Source: Mytilus trossulus (lineage: Eukaryota > Mollusca > Bivalvia > Mytilida > Mytilidae). Taken from it: a DNA stretch of 64,000 nt. Under the pieces are notes generated by a model. It did not search any database and was not told the origin of the DNA. It saw only the letters and a list, made by a program, of their open reading frames with translations. Where the stretch lies: assembly GCF_036588685.1 (NCBI RefSeq), contig NC_086378.1, forward strand, positions 72,991,127 to 73,055,126, written 5' to 3'. Shown piece after piece: positions 13,501-26,800 of this stretch (positions are counted from its first letter, which is position 1; each line of letters opens with the position of its first letter). A program made the position numbers and the translations under genes.

Positions 13501-16500
13501 ATTTGAACCTTTCAATTTTCAGAAGAAATGATGATATAATATATCTGAATTTTTCTATCGTAAAAAAATATGGAAAGTAGATCAAAGGGGATTCAGCCAG
13601 TTGCAACAATTAATTCCTTAGAGTAATATGAATGAATGAATGAATACTTTATTTGCAAGAAGCATATACATGCTATGTCAAACGAAAATATATACAATAT
13701 ATGACAAACAAAAGACAGCAGAGAACAGCAGTTACAGAGTATACAACTGATCAATTAATACAAAATAACAATTTCTAATATGTAAGTTTTTTTTGATAGT
13801 CATGATCATAAATAATTATGGAAATATTAAGAAAGAGGAAATACAATTTTTCAAAATGTTTACTGCAAAGATTCAGTCAAGTTACACTACTATATATATA
13901 TTTCTAGTCTAGAGCTAAAGCAGCTACAGAGTTACTGAGTGAATTGAATGATGATGTCAGTGGAGATTTCGTTGAAGAGGTAAGAAAAAAGACAATTAAT
14001 AGAAAGGTTCCTGTATACTATAGTGATAAATCTTGTTTGTTAGTAGTGATGTTTGACAATACTAAGTTGGTAGTGTTGTTTGACAATACTAAGTTGGTAG
14101 TGTTATTTGAGATAACCCAGTAAAGTTACTTTAAAACTTTCCTTATTATAGTTTTATGATAATTTCTTCCTTTGTATCAACACAAAATAACTTAAGGGGG
14201 CTCGCAGGTCTAAATCATTTTTTTTATTTAATATAAGATTTTTCTATAAATGAACTTTATCTTATACATAATAGAAAAATGAAATAAAAAAATGGGGTGA
14301 ACGTTCATTTACGCTCACAATCAGCCTTTGAAAGAAGCATACATTTTTGTTAATGTCCTTTTTTTCTGTTGAACTAATAGAAGAAAAAGCAGTAATACCA
14401 AAATAAAAAAAGAACTAAATTACAGTTATCGCTTAAATTTTACAATTATTTAGTTTATGTTCAGCTTTTTCGAAAACAACAATAGAAAGTATAGGTCACC
14501 AATGAGTTAAAAAAGATATTTCAATTTTAATGCCAAAAAATGGCACTTTTGCACCAAAGTCAGATAATTTGGAGCTTTTTCAATATCTAAATTTCAAAAG
14601 ACACCTGGGGCCAACATGAATTGATTTTTTGGAACGATATTTGTACCATATGATAAAGTAACAACATCTTAAAGTAATTAATAAAATTTGTAATGAAAAG
14701 TAAATGTTTAATTTTTTCTGAAAATCTTTGAAAATGTTTCCTTTGTATACATCTTAATTTGACATTTGCAATAAAAATATCATGTCCAGTAAGAAAAAGT
14801 CTACTACCGAGTAAGGAAAAAAAGAAATCATCCCAAACTTATATATGCTACATATACATGCATTCTGCATGTTATTCATAGTGACAAACATCTTCGTTTT
14901 CGTCTTTATTTAAATAATGGTAAATAAATTTTATTTCACATAGAGTGCCGAAAAACTGATCAGAGCAAATCCAGATTTTTTCTCAAGATTCACATTGGTG
15001 ATAGCAACAAATTTATGTGAAAGGTAAGCATTTATTATGTTCACACATAATTATATTGAATGTTCAGATAAAGAGAATTTATAGTTAATATATCATTTTA
15101 TGTTTCTACAGAATAGAGAATTCAAAACAATAAGTTGAATAAAACTGACAACAATATGGCATAAGAGAAAAAAGACAAAAAAAAGTATAGAAAAGCGCTA
15201 CTCAAAAAACTAACGATTGAAAAACTCAAACCCCACAAAAAAACCATGGGTAAATTTAGTTCCTAAAAAAAACCTTGTGATAATAATTGAAGTTATACAA
15301 AAGGAGTAGGTTCAGTAAGACCCCTTTTTGGCCCCAAAATATAGCAGTTTTAGAAAATTGTGAAAATGTAATCTTTAAGCTATATTTTGGAAAGCAAAAT
15401 GCTTCTGCTTCATAAATATGAGCTGTTTTTGACAATGCAATGGACAAATATCCCATTCTAGTATCATTAAGTCATGCTGAATTACTAAAGTCTTCAAAAT
15501 TTTAGCATTTTAGTTAATTTTTATAGACGGTTTTCGTCTAAAATGAAAGTGGTTGCATTAGTGTTTATTCATAATATTGAAATGGAAGTTGTATTTGATG
15601 ATAATACAAAACATATATAAAGGTTGAGGATGAACACGGATGCGGCCACTTTCATTTTTGACAAAAACCATCTGAAAAGTGACGTTTTTTGGCATATTTG
15701 ATAGATTTTTCATATTGAAGCTTGAATCTGAGCGTTTTTAATGACTCAATCAGTTAAAATCTTTCCCATAAACTAATCAAATCAATTGAAATAGACATGG
15801 GAGTGTGTAAAAAGTGTCCAAAAACTTTCGTTAGATGAACCTGAAATTTGAGACCCAAAATCGGCCCTTACTGGACCTACTCCTTTATTATGACTTCAAA
15901 ATTTTAACTTTTTTTAAAGATTCTTTTGTGAAAAGAATAACTGGTCTAAAGGGTTTATAATGAAGATTTCAAATGAATGGTTGACTTTGGTTAATAAGAT
16001 TCCAGTTTAAATTGTTTGTGAATACTCAGAACAACAAAAAGATGGTAGAAATTCAATATAGCATTTCATAGAAAGTTAAATAGGTAGACTTAATGCATAT
16101 AAGAAATAATCAATTGTTTTGCCACTTAGAAAAAAGATAGAGTGGATAGGGTCAGAAATTAACAAAGGGTAACCTTTAAACTCCCTAAGAGAGTTGTTGT
16201 TTGAATTCTTCCACATTTTTAAGACTTCATTAATAAATGCCATTGTTGTGTAAACATTTCATATAAATTGCAACCCTATGCAATATTGTTACATTTCCAT
16301 GATTACAGAGAGTTATTAGAGTTAGACTCCTTGTTATCTAAGAGGAACATCCCACTATTAGTATGTAGAAGTTATGGATTCATTGGTTATATGAGAATAG
16401 TCATCAAAGAACACACAGGTTAGTCTGAGGTTTATAATGGACAATTTGAAAAATTTGGTAACCAAATAAGTAATAGTATTTTGGAGTAAATAGTCGCGCT

Positions 16501-17820
16501 TTGAATAAGTAAAATTTAACTGTCCAGAGTGGAGAAATATAGTTATACACAAGTTATAGTGTTGGAATCTGTTTCTCTGATGATTTTTGGAAAGTTTGCT
16601 ATAGCTTGCTATAGCAATAAACTTTCTTAAGGCATCGGCCTAACCGGAAAAGAGACAGCCTAACTTTCTTTAGGAAGTGTGTCCTACTTCTAGATAATGT
16701 AGTACAAAATGTACTGGTGTTTGAAAACTAATGATAGAAAGATGCTTTTAAAATTTTGAGCTCTTCTATTTTAATAGCATACAGCTTGAATAAAAAATGT
16801 ACTGAATTTTCATCGATAAAATCAAATAATTCAACTTCATTTGAAAGACGAACAAACACTACTTCGCGGATCTGCGCTACGCGGAAAGTAAAATCAATAC
16901 ACACACGAGACAGCAGTTTCTACGTTATGATTTTATCGGTATTCTTCAGACATGCGTCAGATCCATATATGTGTGCCTCCAAACGGGAGTACTACAATCC
17001 AGGTTTCAAAGGTTTCCTGCCTTCCTCCAGTTGAAGGGAAAATTAATAGCGTGTTTAAAATATTTCATGAATGAACATTTTTCGTCGCTTTATACTACGA
17101 TTTTTACAAATTTCTATTCAATATGTAAAAGCCCGAGAGTATCGGAAGTATCATGGTTTCTCATCTTATCTCGGCCCACAACAAACTCGGACTATAATTA
17201 ACTCGTCCTTTTACATATTCGGCATTAGAAATCGGACTATAACAAAAATCGTAATTATTCTAATTGCTATTAAGACTCATTTATAAACAAAGTTTTTGCT
17301 CAGTTCTTAATATTTTTCTCCCTGGGGCCTATTTAGTTGTATTTTGAGGGGCCAACAGAAGGGAGGAATTTACTATAGAACCCTAAGGGAATTTTTTTTT
17401 AAATTGTCAATAACAATAATAAATTATAAACTTGAAGAAAACAGTAAGTGACAGACACACATGGTTTTCAGTAATAATCACAGGACCATAAAACAAATCA
17501 AATTAATTAAATTTAGGTTGAGTCCACGGTGTCACCCCACCTAACCCCTCATGTTTGAATACTTAAAAACAGTCAGATCCCCACTCCTAAACATTTTATG
17601 TTCTTTATACGTTACAATAAAACAAATCAAATGAAATAAAAGGCGAGTCCCCTGGGGTCACTCTCACCCCCTGGTTTTTTGAGAATTTATTAACAGTTGA
17701 GATCTCCACCCATATACCATATATATTATTGTATGGGACAATGAAATAAATCAAATGAAATATAGAGGAACTCCAGAGGGGTCAGTCACCCCACCCCTTT
17801 CTTTTCGAAAACTTGTAAAC

Positions 17821-17851
<31 letters not shown>

Positions 17852-20800
17852 TTTTTGTATGTGGCAACAAAACAAATCAAATGAAATAAAGTGAGTGTCC
17901 CTTTGGGTCAACCCCAACCCCTTATGTCTGGGAACTTAGAAACTGTTGAGATCCCCACCCCTAAACCATATATATTTTTGTATAGGGCAACAAAATAAAT
18001 TCAATGACATAAAGTGGGAGTCCCTTTGGGTCAGCCCCACCCCCTCATGTCTGAGAACTTGTAAACAGTCGAGATCCCCACCCCTAGACCATATATATTT
18101 TTGTATAGGGCAACAAAACAAATCAAATGAAATAAAGTGGGAGTCCGTTTGGGTCAGCCCCAACCCCTCATGTCTGAGAACTTGTAAATGGTCGAGATCC
18201 CCACCCCTAAACCATATATATTTTTGTATAGGGCACCAAAACAAATCAAATGAAATAAAGTGGGAGTCCGTTTGGGTCAGCCCCACCCCCTCATGTCTGA
18301 GAACTTGTAAACGGTCGAGATCCCCACCCCTAAACCATATATATTTTTGTATAGGGCAACAAAACAAATTCAATGAAATAAAGTTGGAGTCCCTTTGGGT
18401 CAGCCCCACCCCCTGTTGTTTGACAACTTGGAAATGGTCAAGATCCCCACCCCTTAACCATATATATTCTTGTACTGGACAATAAAACAAATCAAATTCA
18501 AAAGAAGGCGAGTCCCTAGGGGTCACTCCCATCCACAAACCATATATATTTTTGTATGAGAAAATAAAATAAATCAAAATGAAATATAGAAAAAGTCCAG
18601 AGGGGTGACCCAACCAACTTCTTTTTGAAAACTTATACGGTCGAGACGATTACCTCTAAACCATATATATTCTATTTTATGGGGCAACAAAACAAAACCA
18701 ATGAAATATAGTGGGAGTACCTCTGAGTCATCCCCAACCCCTCATGTTTGAGAACTTGTAAACGGTTGAGATCCCCAACCCTTAATCATAAATATTCTTG
18801 TATTGGTCAATAAAACGAATAAAGTGAAATGAAATTAAGTCCCTCGGTGTAACCCCACCCCATCCTGTTTTGAGAACTTGTAAACAGTCAAGATCCACCC
18901 CCTTTTCGAAAACTTGAAAACTGTTGAAATCCCCACACTGAAACAACATATATTCTTGTACGGAATAATAAAACAAATCAGATGAAAAAAAGGCTAGTCC
19001 CCTAGGGCCACTCTTACCCTACCTCCTGCCTGTTTGAGAACTTGTAAACTGTCTAGATCCCCACCCCCAAATTATGAATATCACTTTACTAGACCAGACC
19101 AATTTGTATTGGACTTTGCTTAATGTCAGGCGACCCGTGGGAATGACTAATTTTGAGAGCTTTGTTTGGGAGACTTCATAGCAGGATCCTGTTACAATTA
19201 TTTCTTGATAAAGTTTTTTCTTTTTTAAGTAGGAAAAAACAGTTAATCATGCAATCTACACACTATCTATTTAAATATTACAATCTACCGTTGCAAACTT
19301 TCCACAGGTGCTATCCAGCACTTTGATTATCCTTCTTTACAAAGATTTTCAGAAACTTGTGCTTTTTATATGCAAGTCATCAGGCACAGTCGCCTTTTTC
19401 AGAGGTCAGAAGAAAACAAAACATTTTGACGTAATAATCAAATTTCAATTAATCATTTGTACCGATAAAGAAACGCGAAAATAGCACCAAAATTAGAGAA
19501 TGTATGGTTCAGGAGTTACACTCCTTAAAAAAATGATGCAAATTGATTTTCTCCAGATCATTAGCTTTGATAATTCGAGAGTATGACCTCATATAAAGAA
19601 AATAAGATAAGCATCTTGATAGTCACTAATTACTGCCTTGTTTGCTTTTAAAACAATCTTTTATGTGACACAAAAAGTAAATGATGTAGGACTAACTTTA
19701 AAAAAACAGGAACATAATATGTCAGGGTAAAACATCATTTTAGGTGCTTATCTCTCCCTTAACTTGAATGTGAAAACAACACTTTATAAATGTTGTGCAT
19801 CAAAGAGCTTTTCTGGCGTTGTCTGTGTCAGGAACACCCAAAATGAAAATTGGCAAAAAAACAACCACTGGTCCACATGTTCCTGACTAAACACAGAAAC
19901 ATGATATATTATCAGTGTAAAACCATATTATAAGTGCATATATCTTCGTCTAACCTGTAGAGTTATAGATTTTCATTGATCATCTCATCGAGATTAATTT
20001 TCTCGCTTGAGCTGTGGTATTGAAATAAGTAATCAAGTTGAGATGACCTATGATAATCTGTTTATCTCTATTTTACCTATGACGGAGTTGTTAATTTCAT
20101 TAGCAACGCCACATGCCTCCTTAGTTTCTAGCAATAATTTTCCATCTCAAGTGAGAAGCATGATATGAAAAATTATCACAAAAAGAGTTCAAAGGGAAAA
20201 GGCACAAAGTAGCGATAATATAGATTCTCTGTTTTTATTTCAGTGATAGAATCACACCCAGACAGTGCTCATGAAGATTTAAGATTAGATCATCCGTTTC
20301 CACGCCTTATAGAGTATTGTAATTCTTTAGATCTGGAATCCATGGATCAAAAGGTAATTACTGATTGTATCATAATGATAAAATTCTCTAAAAAGTAACA
20401 TCTTCATTAGCATAAATTATCTTCATTAGCATAAATTTTCTTCATTTGCATAAATTATCTTCATTAGCATTAATTGTCTTCATTAGCATAAAGTATATGC
20501 TAATGAAGATGTTACTTTCTAGAGAAAGATTTCAACTAATATAGGAATTAGATTTTTATTTTCTACTGAATGCACTAGAATAATTTCATGGATAAATGTC
20601 AAAGTGATACCCTTAAAACCATTGATTAGTGTGTGCTTAAAGTCCTGATGGTCAGTTTAACGGCCTTTTCCAATTGCAAGTAAAGCAGTAAACCAGGTTG
20701 TATTTTCTGATCAACATAGACTGATAGAACTTGGAAAATTAAAAATTATTATTTATATCAAGGAAATTAACACAACATTAAAGGTATACATTTCATAATA

Positions 20801-23800
20801 TGCATTATGGTGTAACGTTTTTACTGACTTAAAGTTTTATGTTCTTAGTCTCGTCAATATGGTTAGTCATCTATTGTAAAATTCCTAAGCTAATATGTAA
20901 AATATAAGATGTTGTGTGATTGCCAAAGAGAAACTCTCCATTCCAGTCTAAATGAAAAGATTACAACTATAGGACCCCTTACTTTCTTAATTAACAATGA
21001 GTAAAACCCATACCACATTGTAAGCTTGAAAAGGTCCCAAAATCGTAAATTCAGAACAATTGAAATGAGAAATCTAACTATCTGATTTAAGTACGAAACA
21101 TATTGGAAAACAAGTATGAAATATAGCAACAAATGACAACCACTGAATTATCTGACTGTGAATAGGTACATACAGAATGTTGCAAGCTTAAACATGGTTA
21201 GTCCCTAACCTACATATAAGACAGTGTTGTAACACTTACAGTACAACTAAAGAAAAAACTAAAAAGAAAGAAAAAACATTGAAAAGACTTTATAAATCAC
21301 ATAAAAAAACTAACAAGAACACAAGACACAGTGTACAGATCTGAGAGTACTTGCAGTAACTGAAAACTAGTTCAAAGCCAATAACAATTAATAAAAAATC
21401 ATATGTCTAAAACTAAAATATCAACCAGTTCACATCCAACATCCAATGCATTTAGTTTAAAACATATTGTAATTTTTTTTTAATTTCAGGAGCATTCACA
21501 CACACCATGGATAGTAATAGTTTATAAATATTTACAGAAATGGAAAGAATCGGTATGGATTGTATTTCAAATCTTCTTTTTCTAATATTTTTTTTTTAAT
21601 AATTTGTGTACTGTTTTATTTTATAATCACAGTAATTAAAAAGGCTCATTATAATTTAAATGGTATCTGTATTTTGGCACAGTTATTGCAAATCATGACA
21701 AAAAAGTGTTAACTAGTTGTAGTTTGATACCAATTTACATGTCAATAAAGACTGCATTAAGAAAAATATGAAAAAAATTTATAACATTTTTAAACAAAAA
21801 TTTGAACCCAACTTACATGTTATTAAAACTTGATTGTTTTTCATACTGAACATAATATATAACCAAATCTATGTAAGAGCAGGAGTGAATATTACTGCAG
21901 CGGCATTTAAAAAAGGCCAAAGCATGATTTCAGTGTGAAACCCCACTTAAGGTGGTACCTAACACTTTAACTAAAATTAATTTGGCTCGTTTAATTTTCT
22001 TAAAATTTGACAAAATATTTACTTTGACCCTTTGACAAAAATTTGAACCAACCCTTTAATCAGAAAAATTACACAGGTTATATAGCAGTTTGACAAACAC
22101 TTATTTTGATCATTCCCTTATGAACACAACATCATTAAAACGTTCTGGTGATTTTACAGTTATCTCCCTGTTGTGTTAGGTTCCACCTTAAGAATGACCC
22201 ATATGAACTGTTGAATACTACAATAAGGATTAAGCATCTGTCAGTTGTTCATCAGACAATATTAGATAAAGTAGATTAGGCTCTCAAGTCTCAACAGAAA
22301 CGCCATCTGTAATTATTCAAAATCATGTAATAGATTGAAATATTGTTTATACTTGTGTCATAATGATACTTTGATAGATGAAAACACGAATAAGTTTACA
22401 CATTAATTTTGAATTTACTACTGTGGATTCATTTATTTTCATGTGTACAAATTTTTGTGGATTGCACAAAACTTGCCTTTTTCGTAGATATGTGATTCCA
22501 TGGTTTCGCCAAAGTCTGCATACAACCTGATAGGAAATTTGTAATTTGTTGAACATTTGAATTTGTGGTTCACTTGTACCAAAGAAAACCACTAAAATTG
22601 GTATCTAACAAATTATATGAATCCACATTATCACTTTTTTACAAAATTTCCCTTTGATCTTGCTGACTGATAATTTTCTTTCTCAGCAGAGTCGAGTGAT
22701 ATGAAAAATCGCTAGTTACTAAGGAGGTATTGCTAATGATATTGACATGAAATTGATGCATGGTCATAGGTAAAATAGCGATAGTCAGATTATCATTGGT
22801 CATCTCAAAGGTAATCTAAAGGGTTGGATTCATATTTATTAACCAACTTACTACAATATGTATAGAAATGCCCATGCTTTATAAAAGGAAAATTTCGACA
22901 TCTGGTCATTATGAACGGAGAAGTTGCTACAGCCAGTCATTACGAAATCTCAGTCAATAGACATGCATTACGAAATCACACCCATGCATTACGAAATCAG
23001 ATAATGCATTATGAAAAGATGAAACGGGACATCAACTAAATCAAAATGTCGTTTATTTCTTTAAATAAGTGTGTCATTTTTTTTAATTTTTTTTTTAAAC
23101 TAAATATAAAAACAATTTTAAATGATGGTCAAGTAACGACTTGAAACGGAAATATTTCACAGCCATTTTCGAGTACGACTTTCGATTATTATCACTGTTT
23201 CATTTCCGTTGTTCAATCTCTAGAATGCAGACTTCAGAAATAGTTGAACTGTCTGATTTATTCTTCCCAGCTACTTTATATTTGCTAGATGAAATGAATT
23301 TTAATAGCATAAAATTAAGTACTTGGATGAGAAATCAGAAATTACATCTGACAGTCACAATGTTGACCAAAATTCCATGCGAAATTGAATGCGAAAAGAC
23401 AAGTTGAAGTTCAGCTATGAAATTCCTGTATCTTCTTCACGGTAAGTTTCTTACTCTTTGTTTAATTGAAGAATTAAAACAATTTGATAAAAATGTTATA
23501 AAACAGGCTTTTTCTGTATTAATCCGGTTGTTAAGTTTGTGGATAGGTGTATCCGAGACTCGAAGACTGTTCTTGAACAGTTGAATGAAGTTGCCTTGTT
23601 GGTTAATAAAAGTATCAATATATGGACTTTTTCATATTGGCCCTGTAACATGCCCTTGATATAAATAATGGCCTCGGACAGTTGTAATGGCCCTCGGCGT
23701 TGCCTCAGGGCCATTACAACCATCCTTGGCCATTATTAATACCTCGGGCATGTTACAGGGCCCATATGAAAAAGTCCATACATTAATACTATAATAAATA

Positions 23801-26800
23801 TAAACAAACATAATACATATATAGATCTAAGTGATGCTTTATTTCTGTTACAGCATGATGGGAATGCACCAAAGAATTATAAAGAAAAATTACTGTTCAA
23901 GGAATTTATTAAACAAGGTAAAACTTAAATATTTTGTGATTGTTTACATCTTTTTACCACTAAGGGCTAATGCCCCGCTATTAATACACACAAAGCACCA
24001 AGTGCAGGCACTTTTCAAGTAGGGTAACCACCCATGGAGTCAATTTTTGAATTTCTCTTATATTTTCGTTTTACAAAGAGGTCATAACACACAAATATAG
24101 GAGATTTCAGAGTGCTCTCTGGATCTGATGTATGTTTTTATGGAACAGATCTGATGGTTATGTGGTTCAAAAGATCGATTACGGATAGGAAAGTTTTCTG
24201 TAGGTCAACACAGAAAATTATTTTCTTTGATTGCATAATAATTTAGGCAGGCAAATTGTACTGGTGTGAATGTTTGCATATATGATATGTGAACAGTCAT
24301 TAATGATTTTATTAATGAAAAGGTATTATATTAAGCTTGAGTTTAAACCAAAATTTAATAATTCATATGTATGGAAAGGTAACCTGTGTACAGTTGAAAT
24401 TTATATGTAAACACTTCAAAGAGTTCAGCAGTAATAATACAAGTTTGAATATCTAACTATGAATTTCTTCTCTGATGTATTTCTAGATTTTGCATGTTCT
24501 GTGTTTCATCACTTATGCTTTTTTTGTAGGTATAAGGTCGAATAAAGAAGGGTTTCCATTGGATGAAGAGAATTTTGATGAAGCAGTAAAGAGTGTTAAC
24601 ACAGCTTTGGTACCCAGCAGTGTATGTTGTATAGTATTGTTGCATGTAAAAAAATCTTTAGTTACATATATGACAGGTGTAAACAGATGTCGGTAGAAGG
24701 AATTCTTTTATTTCTAATTTATCATTCTCCTTTCTGTTTTGAGAAACAATTGAAGCTTCGACCCATACTGTCATGTAATTCAATATCTGATATATATTAT
24801 TTCCACTTTATATTTGGTATTGTATCTGTACCTCTTGCCAGCATTGCTATTGTGAGTATTCCTTGTCAAAGAAAAAGTAAAGATTTATTATGGCCTGTGA
24901 CTAAGGTGTAAAGTGTTATTCTTGTCCATCATTCTATCATTCATTCCAAAATCCAACAGATTTTAGAAAAATTTCAGTGTGTATACATTTAGCTGATTTT
25001 TAGTTAATACATATAGAATGGTCTACAATATACTTTGTTTTGAATTGAAGACTTACTTTTTGTGATTTTACTTTTTATGCCCCACCTACAATAGTAGAGG
25101 GGCATTATGTTTTTTAGTCTGTGAGTCCTTCCGTCTGTTTGTCCGTTCATTGGTTCGTCTGTCCCTCAGGTTAAAGTTTTTGGTCAAGGTAGTTTTTGAT
25201 GAAACTGAAGTCCAATCAACTTGAAACTTAGTACACATGTTCCTTATGATATGATCTTTCTTATTTAAAAACCAAATTAGACTTTTGACTTTTCATGGTC
25301 CACTGAACATAGAAATTATAAGTGTGAGTTTTAGGTTAAAGTTTTTTTTATTCAAGGTAGTTTTCAATGAAGTAAAAGTCCAATCAACTTGAAACTTAGT
25401 ACACATGTTCCCTTTTTGGTTGATCTTTTCACTTTTAAGGCCATATTAGATTTTTTACCCTATTTCACGGTCCATTGAACATGGGAAATGATAATGCGAG
25501 TGGGAGTCTGGGACATCCTATATTTTGAACACATTCTTGTTTATTCACAAAATGATATGGTCCTTATACTTTAAATTTCATGAAATTGTTCCTATACTTT
25601 TATGGTTATACCTTCAATAGTTAGAATTTTATGAAAATTGTACCTGTTTTGGCTTTTTGTAAAACCTAAAGATATTGAATTGGTACATTATGTAATAATG
25701 TGAGTTACAGATTCAGTTTGTATTTCCTTCCACATGCCTAACCTACTGTCATTTCAGAGGTTGGGATATTCATGTCCTCCTGACACATCTCATTTATTTC
25801 AAGTAGATCATTTATTCAATTTTAAAATGTTTTAAAATCAAAATAATACGTACTGTAGCATTTTGTAATTTCATGTTTTATTTAAGTTCATAAACAAGAA
25901 TCAAATTTGTTATAAATACCATTACTACATTGTCAACAATTAATCATTCAGTGTGACTATCAGTTTAATCTTTTAAAACTTAGCCTATTAATATTCTATT
26001 TCTAATTTAGATGCCAAGTGAAGTGAGAAAGTTGTTTGAAGATCCATGTTGTAGTAACTTAGATACTGAGGTATGATAAATCAGATATGTCCTTGACCTG
26101 TAAAATCAGATATATCCTTGACATGTAAAATCAGATATGTCCTTGACATGTAAAATCAGATATGTCCTTGACATGTAAAATCAGATGTGTCCATGACATG
26201 TAAAATCAGATATGTCCTTGACATGTAAGATAAGATATGTCCTTGACATGTAAAATCAGATATGTCCTTGACATGTTAAATCAGATATGTCCTTGACATG
26301 TAAAATCAGATATGTCCTTGACATGTAAAATCAGATATGTCCTTGACATGTAAGATAAGATATGTCCTTGACATGTAAAATCAGATATGTCCTTGACATG
26401 TATAAAAGACATTGAAAATGATATTCAATACATTTCTGAAAAAAAGAGAATTATTCATTTATTGTTTTACACCAGCATTATAAAACTCTGATATTCTAGA
26501 AAATGACAATAACCTTTTGCATATTGGAATGAATAACTTAAGAATTAATTGACTGTAGTTAGATATAGGAAGATGTGGTGTGAGTGCCAATGAGACAACT
26601 CTCCATCCAAATAACAATTTAAAAATTAAACCATTATAGGTTAAAGTACGGCCTTCAACACGGAGCCTTGGCTCACACCGAACAACAAGCTATAAAGGGC
26701 CCCAAAATTACTAGTGTAAAACCATTCAAACGGGAAAACCAACGGTCTAATCTATATAAACAAAACGAGAAATGAGAAACACGTATATATTACATAAACA

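Noticed and set aside
17936..18613. Open frames of 225 codons (minus) and 179 codons (plus)
   Set aside because: Both arise from the 123-bp satellite, whose period is divisible by three; the peptides are exact tandem repeats.
26071..26400. The regular 25-bp array considered as a CRISPR-like repeat array
   Set aside because: The units are contiguous with no unique spacers and lie in a eukaryotic intron; it is a minisatellite.
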